64,000 bases of DNA from Candidatus Aminicenantota bacterium (lineage in GTDB: Bacteria > Acidobacteriota > Aminicenantia > Aminicenantales > Aminicenantaceae): contig JAFGMO010000039.1 in assembly GCA_016927475.1 (NCBI GenBank), positions 38,462-102,461 of the forward strand. Direction: 5' to 3'. Both the position numbers and the translations under genes were made by a program. The notes under the pieces are model-generated. The model searched no databases, was not told the DNA's origin, and saw only the letters and a list, made by a program, of their open reading frames with translations. Below are positions 26,276-35,335 of this stretch, one piece after another. Within the stretch, counting starts at the first letter, position 1. Each line of letters begins with the position of its first letter.

Positions 26276-27121
26276 TTATCCCCATCCCAGCTTGTCATGA
26301 AGAAGAGAAAAATAGTTCCTTTCCGGGGATGCGATAAGCTGCAGGGAAAGGTCACTCCGGCAGACCTCGACCTCATCATTCTCATTCATGGCTTCCCCCC
26401 GCTGTCCATCTAAAGTCAAAAAAACCCTTTCGCCCGCTGTTTCCAGCGTTACCTTGATCCTGCTCTCGGAAGATATGACCATCGGCCGAAATGTCAGAGT
26501 ATGGGGACAGATGGGCGATAGAACAATAGCCGGAACCTGGGGCTCGACGATCGGCCCGCCAGCAGAAAGCGAATAGGCTGTCGCCCCTGTGGGCGTAGAC
26601 AGGATGAGTCCGTCAGCCCTCAACACGGCGATTTCTTTTTCGTTTATCCAAATTCGAATATGAACCATCCTGGCCAGGGCGCCTTTGGTCAGGACGACAT
26701 CGTTCAAACAGTGGTAGACGTTCCTCGCGCTGGAAGCTTTCAGCATCCTCCGTGGATGAACAACCGAGGCGTCCCCGCTGAGAAAGACCTCCAGGGTAAG
26801 GAACATTTCCGCCAGGGGAACTTCGGTTAAGAAGCCCAATTTGCCCAGATTAACGCCCAAAACGGGGATGTCTTTTTGAGCGGCAAGATGGGCGATACTG
26901 AGGAGGGTGCCGTCACCTCCGAGTACAATGACCATATCAACATTTTCCGGCACCTTTTCGCGCGGAATGCCTGGACCTTCCCCCAGCTTCTCCGCCGCAA
27001 AGGTTTCCAGAACCACATCTATGGAGCGCTGCTTGAAAAAGGAGGAAAGCTTCCGGATAATCTTTTCGATCTCCAGTGCATGAGGTTTGATGACAAACCC
27101 TACTTTATTAATTTTATTCAT
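26276..27121 (-). CDS. nadK: NAD kinase
   Basis: A 281-residue ATP-NAD kinase that makes NADP. It has the nucleotide-binding VIVLGGDGTLLSIAHLA with the catalytic Asp, the NLGKLGFLTEV segment, the ribose-binding ILSTPTGATAYSLSAGGPI and PICPHTLTFRP. Length is normal. The ATG at 27121 lies 8 bases inside the end of tlyA, while an open frame of 28 more codons has no family similarity. The tlyA-nadK pairing is common in bacteria, usually followed by recN, which is not seen here. Confidence 0.95.
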   Translation of the reverse strand: MNKINKVGFVIKPHALEIEKIIRKLSSFFKQRSIDVVLETFAAEKLGEGPGIPREKVPENVDMVIVLGGDGTLLSIAHLAAQKDIPVLGVNLGKLGFLTEVPLAEMFLTLEVFLSGDASVVHPRRMLKASSARNVYHCLNDVVLTKGALARMVHIRIWINEKEIAVLRADGLILSTPTGATAYSLSAGGPIVEPQVPAIVLSPICPHTLTFRPMVISSESRIKVTLETAGERVFLTLDGQRGEAMNENDEVEVCRSDLSLQLIASPERNYFSLLHDKLGWG

Positions 27122-27899
27122 GATAAACCGCCTTCTCGACCTTTTTTTCGACGGATATACCGTTTTTGGTATCTCCGCCCAATGTCCAACGGGCGAAATA
27201 CTCACGGTTACCCTTTTGTCCGCGGACGGTACATTTTATAACATCCTGAAAGAAAAAACCCATTTTCCGGGCTTCCTGAATGACTCTAAAGAGAATTTCC
27301 CTGTGAAGCGCGGGATCCCGAACAATTCCTTTTTTGCCGACCTGTTTCCGTCCCACCTCAAATTGGGGTTTTATCAGAGTCAAAAGCACACCGTCCGTCA
27401 AAAAAGTAAAAACCGCCGGAAGCACCTTCAGAAGGGAAATGAAGGACAAATCCAGGGTTATCAGATTTACAGGATCCGCAAAATCTTCACGGCCAAGATA
27501 ACGGGCGTTCTTTTCGATAAGGATGACTCTTTCATCACTTCTCAGACGCCAATCCAGCTGCCGTGTATCCACGTCCACCGCATAAACCCGGCGGGCTCCT
27601 CTCTGCAACAGGCAATCCGTAAAACCCCCTGTTGAGGCACCCAAATCAGCCGCCGTCTTTCCCTTCGGAGAAATCCGGAAGACATCCAGGGCTTCTGCCA
27701 ATTTTAATCCGCCGCGTCCAACAAAGGGCATCTTTTCCTTGACCGAAAGCTTTTGATCAGGTGAAAGGAGCTGGCCCGGTTTTTCGACACGCCTTCCATC
27801 CGTCCAAACAACCCCGGACATAATCAGGGCTTGCGCTTTCTGACGGCTTTCAGCCAATCCACGACTGACCATAACACGGTCTGCTCTTTCTCTCAACAT
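27114..27899 (-). CDS. tlyA: TlyA family rRNA 2'-O-methyltransferase (S4 plus FtsJ-like)
   Basis: A 261-residue protein. Residues 1-60 are an S4 RNA-binding domain (RADRVMVSRGLAESRQKAQALI), followed by a Rossmann methyltransferase with the SAM motif AADLGASTGGFTDCLLQRGA and the catalytic VNLITLDLSFISLLKVLP containing Asp/Lys tetrad elements. TlyA enzymes methylate 16S and/or 23S rRNA cytidines and were first described as haemolysins. It overlaps the small membrane ORF upstream by 7 bases and nadK downstream by 8 bases, forming a tight operon. Confidence 0.93.
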   Translation of the reverse strand: MLRERADRVMVSRGLAESRQKAQALIMSGVVWTDGRRVEKPGQLLSPDQKLSVKEKMPFVGRGGLKLAEALDVFRISPKGKTAADLGASTGGFTDCLLQRGARRVYAVDVDTRQLDWRLRSDERVILIEKNARYLGREDFADPVNLITLDLSFISLLKVLPAVFTFLTDGVLLTLIKPQFEVGRKQVGKKGIVRDPALHREILFRVIQEARKMGFFFQDVIKCTVRGQKGNREYFARWTLGGDTKNGISVEKKVEKAVYHE

Positions 27900-28081
27900 C
27901 GCTTCCTAACTCTCAAGAAATAATGAATTTTCAGGAATTCCCTTTTCAGCCCTTCACCAAGCACATCAAAAAAGTTCCGTTCTTCCCTCCCGCCGACATC
28001 GTGAAATAAGATTATCATACCCAAAACGACAAGGTCAACGGCCACAAAAACGCACCAAGCCGTTCGGCCTGCATTATTCAC
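27893..28081 (-). CDS. small single-span membrane protein, hypothetical
   Basis: A 62-residue open frame beginning with GTG at 28081 and overlapping tlyA by 7 bases. It has one hydrophobic span (WCVFVAVDLVVLGMIILF, about residues 9-26) followed by a charged tail ending FLRVRKRC. The overlap geometry suggests a genuine coupled cistron, but there is no visible ribosome binding site and no recognised family, so it may be a chance frame. Confidence 0.45.
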   Translation of the reverse strand: MNNAGRTAWCVFVAVDLVVLGMIILFHDVGGREERNFFDVLGEGLKREFLKIHYFLRVRKRC

Positions 28082-28201
28082 GACATCTAGAGAGGAGGGA
28101 TCATTCAGGGCAGAGGGAGAGTCTCAACATGGGGAAAATTTCCAGGGAAACATATGGGATGAAAGAGGCTGCCGGGGTTAACAAAAAGATCTATATTCTC
28201 G

Positions 28202-29158
28202 TCAAATTCTAAAGGCCATTCCTATATTGATAGACAGCCCGGACATATTGAGGTTCATCTTCCTTTTCATGTAATACTCCACTAAGACATCAATATTGGA
28301 TAAGAAAGAAATTTGTTCTTTTCCCCAGGGTTCACTATAGGGTTCTTCAATCAAATAGATGTTTCCCTCCCAGTTCTGCGAATCACCAAACACATTCTGC
28401 TCGCCATGTCCGGAGAGGTTTTTCACTTGCTGATAGCTGTAGCCACCCATAAAGAATAACCGTAAATGATTGGACAGCTTCATATAAAACTGAAAACCGG
28501 CATCAAAAGCCAATCCTTTCCCTTTGCCCCGCAGTTCCATGGAATACGGATAATCAAACTCCAGGCCACTGTCTCCGTAATACAAATGATTATTCTGAGT
28601 CATAGAATATGTAAAATTCCCAAAAACCAGGCCGGGGGAGAGATAACCTTCAATCCGGAACATGTTTCCGAGGTCTCTTCCGAGATGCAGTCCGACCGTA
28701 AAACACTTGCCTTCCATTCCCAATTGAAGGGGAGAATATTCGAGCACTTCCTGAGATGATCGTCCGCTGTTTTCGATGATCGAAAATTCTTCCTTCGGAT
28801 AAGACTCTTGTGTTTTGCAAAAATATTTAAATCCTAAAGATACTCCCAAACCGGAGCTGCTCATCGCCTTAACCTTGAAACCGAAAGGGAAAACATGTTT
28901 TATTCTTTTGTAGTCTCCGCTCCTCGAATAGGAATAAGAATCAATATAATGGATTTGATTCAGGTATTCATATTTCCCGTTATATAAAAACGCGTTTAAT
29001 TTTTCTTCTGCATCACAAGCCAAATTGAGGTCTTCAGGTTTGGCCGTACTGAATCCCCCATAAAATTCCACTTGAAAACGCAAACCGGATTTTTCTTCGG
29101 CTTGCAGTCCGACGGCGATAAGAAACAAAAGGGGCCATATAAAATGCCATTTTTTCAC
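28202..29158 (-). CDS. predicted outer-membrane beta-barrel protein
   Basis: A 318-residue protein with a signal peptide (1-20, WPLLFLIAVGLQA). The rest alternates polar and aromatic/hydrophobic residues in strands of about ten (LGVSLGFKYFCKTQ, FRIEGYLSPGLVFGNFTYSM, LRLFFMGGYSYQQV), and the final residues MSGLSINIGMAFRI resemble the C-terminal barrel strand. No named family is recognised; size fits an 8-12 strand barrel. It overlaps the serine hydrolase gene by 4 bases and is co-transcribed behind it, so the two probably share a cell-envelope role. Confidence 0.7.
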   Translation of the reverse strand: MKKWHFIWPLLFLIAVGLQAEEKSGLRFQVEFYGGFSTAKPEDLNLACDAEEKLNAFLYNGKYEYLNQIHYIDSYSYSRSGDYKRIKHVFPFGFKVKAMSSSGLGVSLGFKYFCKTQESYPKEEFSIIENSGRSSQEVLEYSPLQLGMEGKCFTVGLHLGRDLGNMFRIEGYLSPGLVFGNFTYSMTQNNHLYYGDSGLEFDYPYSMELRGKGKGLAFDAGFQFYMKLSNHLRLFFMGGYSYQQVKNLSGHGEQNVFGDSQNWEGNIYLIEEPYSEPWGKEQISFLSNIDVLVEYYMKRKMNLNMSGLSINIGMAFRI

Positions 29159-30615
29159 GGATACTCTCCTTCTTCCGGGCTATAAATAATGACAAAAGCC
29201 GGAATGCTCTCCTTTAGGTCATTGGTGACGGCAGTAATGCCGTAGATATGCTCTGATTCTTTCTGGACTTCGGATCCTCTATGAAGGAAAACGCATGTGC
29301 CGGGATCCACCTTGGCCAAAAGCTCTTTTTTTGAAGCGGAATGAATGTTGTATATCCTGTACTCAATGACACCGAGGCCCTGATTTCTGGAGGACGATTC
29401 CCAGGTTATTTCATTGACATATTCAACCTGGGCCAGGGAGCGGTTGATGCGCTTGGCCCCTTGAACATTATCCGGTGCAAAGGGAGGATCACCCAGCCAA
29501 TCGCGAATGGGATAAAGGATCAGATAAGCAAAAAGCCGGAAATTGGCCACATGATGAAAAGCGGAATAATACAAAACTTTTCCGGTCAGGACTATGACCA
29601 TCTTCAGTTCGGGAATAACAATAATATACTGCCCCCCTGAACCCCGGGCGAGGTAAGTCCAGGTATCTCCCATTTTTGCAATCCACCAGAGATATCCATA
29701 ACCGCTCTCTTGGACGGCATCGCAACCTGCCAATTCATTTTCTGAGAGATCAGAGGGGATCCTGGATTCTTGATGGTAATTTTCGGATATGATTCGAATC
29801 CCTTTGATTTCCCCTTCCTGTAGATATAAGTACCCAAAACGGGCCATGTTCCTCGGCGTAAATTCCATGCCGAAGCCTCCCGTATAGATACCCGCCGGAT
29901 CTTGGGACCAAGCAGCCACTGATATTTCCAGGGGATCAAAAAGAAACATTTGGGCGAAATCCAGAGTGCTCATACCGCTGGACCTCGTTATAATACCGGA
30001 TAAAAGATGAACGCCGATCGTACTGTAGTGGAAGGCGGTCCCGGGATCACTATAGAGCGGAATGTACTCGATGGCATATTTAATTCGGTTGGAAGAGTAC
30101 ATGGTGTCAACATCCCAAAATCCCCCAAGCATCTGAAGCAAATGCCTAATAGTGATATCATTTTTCCTCGGATCCATGTTGGGAGTGACGTAGTCGGGAT
30201 AAAAATCAATCATTTTCTGGTCAAGCGTCATCAATCCTTCCCTTAGAGCAATGCCGACGAGGGCCCCGATAAAACTCTTTGAAACGGATGCTATTTTTTG
30301 AGGCGTATCCTTGTCGATCCCGTTGAAATACTCCTCATGAATAAGGTATCCATTTCGAACGACCAGGAGGCTGTTGACAAATCCCAGTTTTTCGGCGTGT
30401 CGTGAAGCTTTCTCAAATATTTCAGAATTGAACCCTTGAGCTTCAGGCGGTGACTGCGGCCAGTTATAAGAAACCTGAGCGGCCGCAATGGTCTTTTCTT
30501 TAAGTTGGGTCAAAGTTTTCCCGGCTCTTTTATCCGTGGGACAGGGGCTGGAGAAGGACACGGATGTGATAAAGAACAGGTAAAAAGGAATGACCGCCAA
30601 ACATTTTTTTTTCAT
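29155..30615 (-). CDS. secreted serine hydrolase of the beta-lactamase class C / penicillin-binding family
   Basis: A 486-residue exported protein (signal peptide to about residue 22). The catalytic S-x-x-K is ASVSKSFIGALVG near residue 93, and the Y-x-x motif is FHYSTIGVHLLSGI. A later SGGQYIIVIPELKMVIV segment takes the place of the third motif. The family includes esterases, DD-peptidases and 6-aminohexanoate-type amidases, so activity is not certain. The last 90 residues form a beta-rich appendage containing a fibronectin-like pattern (YVNEITWESSSRNQGLGVIEYRIY). It heads a two-gene unit with the barrel protein. Confidence 0.83.
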   Translation of the reverse strand: MKKKCLAVIPFYLFFITSVSFSSPCPTDKRAGKTLTQLKEKTIAAAQVSYNWPQSPPEAQGFNSEIFEKASRHAEKLGFVNSLLVVRNGYLIHEEYFNGIDKDTPQKIASVSKSFIGALVGIALREGLMTLDQKMIDFYPDYVTPNMDPRKNDITIRHLLQMLGGFWDVDTMYSSNRIKYAIEYIPLYSDPGTAFHYSTIGVHLLSGIITRSSGMSTLDFAQMFLFDPLEISVAAWSQDPAGIYTGGFGMEFTPRNMARFGYLYLQEGEIKGIRIISENYHQESRIPSDLSENELAGCDAVQESGYGYLWWIAKMGDTWTYLARGSGGQYIIVIPELKMVIVLTGKVLYYSAFHHVANFRLFAYLILYPIRDWLGDPPFAPDNVQGAKRINRSLAQVEYVNEITWESSSRNQGLGVIEYRIYNIHSASKKELLAKVDPGTCVFLHRGSEVQKESEHIYGITAVTNDLKESIPAFVIIYSPEEGEYP

Positions 30616-30867
30616 ATTCTATTACTCCTCATTCCTTTATGTTTTTTAATTTACACTGCAAAAAACGTTCCCATTTTTCTTATGGGATATTTTGAACCGT
30701 ACTTCTTCTGCAATGTCCAATTATGAACATTTATTGTCCGTTTCTGGACACAAAACAGTATGGTTCCCTAAATGAATGAAAAATAAGATGTTATGAATTT
30801 TTTATGCGCCGGCGCACCCACGAATTGTGAAAATTATTCGCCTTTATTTTCTAGCCTGCCTTCTTCC

Positions 30868-32742
30868 TTATTTTTTCCCATAAAAATCCCTGATCCGGCG
30901 GCAAAGACCTTCTGTATCCACATGAAGCGCCTTTTTGATCTGATCGATCTTGCCTAAAGGATAAATGTCAAGGGGCAGGCCGATTCTCAGGAAACAGAGA
31001 TCAAATTTCCCCTCATTGTCCAACATCTCCCGTACGGCACTTCCGAATCCTCCGGCGATAACACCTTCTTCAACCGTAACCACAGTCCCTTTTGGTCTCA
31101 CCTTGTCGAGAATCAACTTTTCGTCCAGAGGCTTGGCAAAACGGGCATTCATCACCGCCAGGCTGATCCCTTCCTTTTCCAGAATTTCCGCTGCTTCAAG
31201 CGCGGAATAAACCATGCTGCCGTAGGCAATCATAAGGTCCCGGCCTTCTTTCAGCATTTCAGCTTTCCCTAAAGGAAGAAGCCGCAGTTTTTCATCCAAA
31301 GGAATCCCAAATCCTTTCGCCTTGGGGAAACGGATGGCGGCCGGATGTTTGTAAGTCAGGGCGGAATAAATCATATGTTGAAGCTCATTTTCATCTTTGG
31401 GCGCCATAACAATCATATTGGGGAGATGCCGAAGGTAGACGATGTCGTTGATCCCCTGGTGAGTAGGGCCGTCGTCAGGGACAATTCCCGCCCTGTCGAG
31501 GGCGAAAACAACCGGAATATCCATCAAACAGATATCATGATAGAGTTGATCATAAGCTCTTTGCAAAAAGGTGGAATAAATGGCCGTAATAGGTTTGAAT
31601 CCGCTCAGGGAAAGACCCGAGGCAAAATCAACGGCATGCTGCTCCGCTATTCCGACATCGAAAAAACGGCCGGGGAATTCTCCAGAAAAAGCCCCCAGGC
31701 CTGTTCCTTCAGGCATAGCCGCAGTGATGGCGATAATCTTGTTGTCTTTTCTGGCAAGTTTTACGACCGTCTGTCCAAAAACGGATGAATACGAGGGAAC
31801 CTTACCCTGAGATAGAGGGCGTCCTGTCTTGACGTCAAAAGGTTTTGCACTATGGAATCTCTCCGGATTATTGATAGCCGGAGTGTATCCTCTTCCTTTT
31901 TGGGTGACACAAAGGATCAATGTAGGACCATCGTACTTTTTGGCATCCTCAAAAACTTCGATCAAAGAGCCTAAGCTGTGTCCCTGGACAGGACCCGTAT
32001 ACTTGATTCCCAGCTCTTCGAACACCAAACCGGGGAAAAATGTTTTTTTGATGGCTTCCTCAAAAGCCCGGCCCAATTTGATCAAGGGCCAGCCGACCAG
32101 GGGAACCGATTTGAGAATGGATTTCACCTGGTCTTTGACTCTGAGATAATACCGCCCGGAAACCAAATAGGAAAGATACTTGGAAAGGGCGCCGACATTG
32201 TAGGAAATGGACATCTCATTATAATTAAGGACAATGATGATCTTTTCCCGCTGATGGCCGATCTGATTGAGAGCTTCCCATGAAATGCCTCCCGTTAAAC
32301 CTCCATCGCCGACGACGGCAACCACCTCATGTTTTTCCTTTTTTCTCGCACGGGCGGTGGCAAAACCCATAGCGGCCGAAAGTGCTGTTGAAGCATGTCC
32401 CGTGTTGTATATGTCGTGTTCGCTTTCTTCGCGAACCGGAAATCCATAAATTCCCGGATTGCGCCTTACATTCCTGAACTGATCCTTTCTTCCCGTAATA
32501 ATTTTATGGGTGTAACATTGGTGTCCAACATCCCATATAATTTTATCCTGCGGGCTGTTGAAAACATAGTGGAGAGCCAATGAAATCTCAACAGCCCCCA
32601 GATTCGACGAAAGATGCCCTCCGTTTCGGGAAACTACTTCGATGATGTAAGCCCTGATCTCTGTGGCCAATTGGGAAAGCTGCCTTAAAGAAAGTTTCTT
32701 TATATCTTGCGGCCCCTTAATAGTATCCAATATTCTGCTCAT
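30868..32742 (-). CDS. dxs: 1-deoxy-D-xylulose-5-phosphate synthase
   Basis: A 624-residue thiamine-diphosphate enzyme that joins pyruvate and glyceraldehyde-3-phosphate, first step of the MEP isoprenoid pathway. It has GGHLSSNLGAVEIS, DVGHQCYTHKIITGR, the ThDP motif VVGDGGLTGGISWEALN, DVGIAEQHAVDFASGLS (catalytic Glu) and DRAGIVPDDGPTHQG. Length is normal. The ATG at 32742 has a GGGAAG-type ribosome site; a Met four codons earlier is possible. It is the last gene of the long minus-strand cluster, separated from xseB by about 110 bases. Confidence 0.96.
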   Translation of the reverse strand: MSRILDTIKGPQDIKKLSLRQLSQLATEIRAYIIEVVSRNGGHLSSNLGAVEISLALHYVFNSPQDKIIWDVGHQCYTHKIITGRKDQFRNVRRNPGIYGFPVREESEHDIYNTGHASTALSAAMGFATARARKKEKHEVVAVVGDGGLTGGISWEALNQIGHQREKIIIVLNYNEMSISYNVGALSKYLSYLVSGRYYLRVKDQVKSILKSVPLVGWPLIKLGRAFEEAIKKTFFPGLVFEELGIKYTGPVQGHSLGSLIEVFEDAKKYDGPTLILCVTQKGRGYTPAINNPERFHSAKPFDVKTGRPLSQGKVPSYSSVFGQTVVKLARKDNKIIAITAAMPEGTGLGAFSGEFPGRFFDVGIAEQHAVDFASGLSLSGFKPITAIYSTFLQRAYDQLYHDICLMDIPVVFALDRAGIVPDDGPTHQGINDIVYLRHLPNMIVMAPKDENELQHMIYSALTYKHPAAIRFPKAKGFGIPLDEKLRLLPLGKAEMLKEGRDLMIAYGSMVYSALEAAEILEKEGISLAVMNARFAKPLDEKLILDKVRPKGTVVTVEEGVIAGGFGSAVREMLDNEGKFDLCFLRIGLPLDIYPLGKIDQIKKALHVDTEGLCRRIRDFYGKK

Positions 32743-32852
32743 TTCACTTCCCATCGATCATAAATCCTCGGGAAATTCACACGAGAAAGAATGGAAATTA
32801 TGCCAAACGATTCATTATTTCTAAAAAATAAATCTGTTAAAACCATGGTTTT

Positions 32853-33146
32853 TTAAAAAGGCAGATCGCCGCTATCTTCATCTCGGGAAGGATCCTCCTC
32901 ATTCGAAGATTCCCCTTCATCACCGGTTGAGGCAAAAGGCGCCTTCTTAACGTTTCCTTCTTCATCCTTCAAAAAAATCTCTATCTTCTTCTCAGCCTTT
33001 TCTAGTTCCTGCCTCAAAAACTTGGCCAGTTTTATCCCTTTTTCAAATAAAGCAAGGGATTCATTCAATGAAAGACCGCCTTTTTCCAATTTTTCGACCG
33101 TGTTTTCCAGGTCTTCGAGAGCCTTTTCAAAACTGATATCTTTCAT
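32853..33146 (-). CDS. xseB: exodeoxyribonuclease VII small subunit
   Basis: A 97-residue protein. Residues 1-65 match XseB (SFEKALEDLENTVEKLEKGGLSLNESLALFEKG then a long helix), which binds the large subunit to form the single-strand DNA exonuclease. The last 30 residues are an acidic low-complexity tail (GESSNEEDPSRDEDSGDLPF), longer than in most homologues. It follows xseA by 67 bases on the same strand, the usual pairing. Confidence 0.92.
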   Translation of the reverse strand: MKDISFEKALEDLENTVEKLEKGGLSLNESLALFEKGIKLAKFLRQELEKAEKKIEIFLKDEEGNVKKAPFASTGDEGESSNEEDPSRDEDSGDLPF

Positions 33147-33213
33147 TTATATTCCTCTCGTTTAACCAAGTTAATGAATACTTTCCCTCTGCCAAAGCTC
33201 AACAATGTTTTCA

Positions 33214-34542
33214 TCATGATTCCTTGATATATGATTCAATAAGTTTTTTCCTGTCGACTTCTTTTACCGTACAAGAAAAATTTCCCTTGTAAAAGGTCAC
33301 GATGATATCATCGTTCACGTCGATCTCTTCTATATCCCTGATAAACGAACGGCCTCCGTTCTTCCAGCAGAGCGTATATCCTTTCTTGAGTATATTCAGA
33401 GGGCTGAGGTTATGCAACTGGGTTACGGTTTTTTCCCACCGTGAGTTCCATTTTTCCAAAAGCCCAACCATGCCGTTTCTCAGCTTTTCACTCAGAAGAT
33501 CGAGCCGGGAACCATGCTGTTTTATCTCGGCATGTCTGCTTGAAAGAAAATTCCATACTCTTGTTTCAAGCTCATCAACCCTTTGCTCTTGGTTCAGAAG
33601 ACGAATTTTAAAATTCTGGAAGGCCCGGTGATGAATAAGGCGAAAAACCTTGTTGCTTTGCTGCTGGAGAGACAGCTTCGTCTGCTGGATTATGCGTTTT
33701 TCCGAATTCAGGATGCGCTCTTCAAAAGCCTGTTCCTTTTCGATGAGCATTTCCGCAGCGATAGAAGGAGTGGAAGCCCGAATATCAGCAACAAAATCGG
33801 AAATAGTGAAATCGATCTCATGACCCACGGCGGAAATAACAGGCACGGGACAATCGAAAACAGCGCGAGCCACCGATTCTTCATTGAAAGCCCAGAGGTC
33901 CTCGATGGATCCTCCTCCTCTTCCAATGATGATTACATCCAAATCTGGAATACGGCTTAAAAAATCTATTCCTTCGACGATCTCATCAGCCGCCCCTTCT
34001 CCCTGAACCCTTACCGGATAAATAAGGATATGAAGGCGGGCAAAACGTCGTTCCAGGGTTTGAAGAATATCAACAATAGCCGCCCCGCGGGGAGAAGTGA
34101 CGATGCCGACCTTTTTGGGGAATAGAGGGAGTTTTTTCTTATGCTGCGTATCAAACAGTCCCTCCTTTTTGAGTTTATCTCTCAACTGTTCGAACGCCAA
34201 CTGCAGAGCGCCTTTGCCTTTTGGTTCGACCAGTTGAACCATAAGCTGGTATTCTCCCCTAGGCTCATACACATTGATACTTCCCCGGCAGACGACTTGA
34301 AGTCCATCTTTTAAATCAAAACGTATCTTCTCCGCCAGGGAACGCCACATGACTCCCTTCAACTGGCTGGACTCATCTTTCAACGTAAAATACAGATGAC
34401 CCGAATGGTGACGATGAAAGTTTGAAATTTCCCCTTCAACCCATATGAGAGGAAAAGATGTCTCTAACTGCAGCTTGATAAAACGAGTGATCTCCGAGAC
34501 CGAATAAACTTCATCCGCTTTCAGATTGGCCTTTTCATTCAA
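33214..34542 (-). CDS. xseA: exodeoxyribonuclease VII large subunit
   Basis: A 442-residue XseA. The N-terminal OB domain (about 10-110) reads VSEITRFIKLQLETSFPLIWVEGEISNFHRH SG-type sequence; the catalytic domain has VGIVTSPRGAAIVDILQTLERR, DVIIIGRGGGSIEDLWAFNEE and SAVGHEIDFTISDFVADIRASTPS; a long coiled region and the C-terminal GYTLCWKNGG follow. With XseB it degrades single-stranded DNA in repair. It overlaps ymdB by 8 bases. Confidence 0.96.
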   Translation of the reverse strand: MNEKANLKADEVYSVSEITRFIKLQLETSFPLIWVEGEISNFHRHHSGHLYFTLKDESSQLKGVMWRSLAEKIRFDLKDGLQVVCRGSINVYEPRGEYQLMVQLVEPKGKGALQLAFEQLRDKLKKEGLFDTQHKKKLPLFPKKVGIVTSPRGAAIVDILQTLERRFARLHILIYPVRVQGEGAADEIVEGIDFLSRIPDLDVIIIGRGGGSIEDLWAFNEESVARAVFDCPVPVISAVGHEIDFTISDFVADIRASTPSIAAEMLIEKEQAFEERILNSEKRIIQQTKLSLQQQSNKVFRLIHHRAFQNFKIRLLNQEQRVDELETRVWNFLSSRHAEIKQHGSRLDLLSEKLRNGMVGLLEKWNSRWEKTVTQLHNLSPLNILKKGYTLCWKNGGRSFIRDIEEIDVNDDIIVTFYKGNFSCTVKEVDRKKLIESYIKES

Positions 34543-35335
34543 TGTTTTCCTCTGCGAAAATTTTTCTCTTTATCGAAGAAGCTTTGCCTGAGCGAGGATC
34601 GATGTCAAAAACGACGGTTGATAAAAAATTCCCTTCTTTGCTGGGTTCAAAATGCTGGGGTCGTGATGTTAAAAATCTCTTGATGGCCTGATCCCGCCGA
34701 ATGCCAATAACGGAAATATATCCTCCCGCCATTCCTACATCCGTGATGTAGGCTGTCCCCCCTGGTAGAATTTTTTCATCAGCGGTGGGCACATGGGTGT
34801 GCGTTCCTATAACGGCGGAAACGCGACCGTCAAGATACCAACCCAATGCCTGCTTTTCTGATGTGGCTTCAGCATGAAAATCAATGATTATGGCGGTTGT
34901 TTCACGGTGAAGGTTTTCAAGCTCCCTGTCTGCCGTTCGAAAAGGACAATCTATGGGCTCCATGAACACCCTTCCCTGCAGATTTAAAACACCAATTTTT
35001 TCCCCGTTTTTATCCAAAAAAACACCGGATCCTTTCCCGGGACTCCCTGGAGGATAATTCGCCGGCCTGAGAATTTTTGGTTCTCTATCGATATAAGAGA
35101 TCCCCTCTTTTTTATCCCAGACGTGGTTGCCGGAACTAAGAACATCGACCCACTCAAAAAGTTCCTGACCGACCTTTTCCGTTATCCCGACTCCACCGGC
35201 CGTGTTTTCACCATTGGCTATAATAAACGTCGGGCCGGACTCTTCAATCATCCTAGGGAGGAATTTTTTAAGGACCCTGCGTCCAGGGCGCCCGATAATA
35301 TCTCCTATGAATAAAACTCGTATCTTACCGGGCAT
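34535..35335 (-). CDS. ymdB: YmdB family metallophosphoesterase (2',3'-cyclic nucleotide phosphodiesterase)
   Basis: A 266-residue two-metal phosphodiesterase. Ligand motifs are [28 protein letters not shown] (Glu/Asn), [11 protein letters not shown] (Asn-His), [14 protein letters not shown] (His) and [11 protein letters not shown] (His-x-His), which together fit YmdB rather than ordinary calcineurin-like enzymes. In Bacillus YmdB affects biofilm and motility decisions. The ATG at 35335 lies 11 bases inside the end of rny; the Met two codons earlier would be a TTG. rny-ymdB linkage is conserved widely. Confidence 0.94.
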   Translation of the reverse strand: MPGKIRVLFIGDIIGRPGRRVLKKFLPRMIEESGPTFIIANGENTAGGVGITEKVGQELFEWVDVLSSGNHVWDKKEGISYIDREPKILRPANYPPGSPGKGSGVFLDKNGEKIGVLNLQGRVFMEPIDCPFRTADRELENLHRETTAIIIDFHAEATSEKQALGWYLDGRVSAVIGTHTHVPTADEKILPGGTAYITDVGMAGGYISVIGIRRDQAIKRFLTSRPQHFEPSKEGNFLSTVVFDIDPRSGKASSIKRKIFAEENIE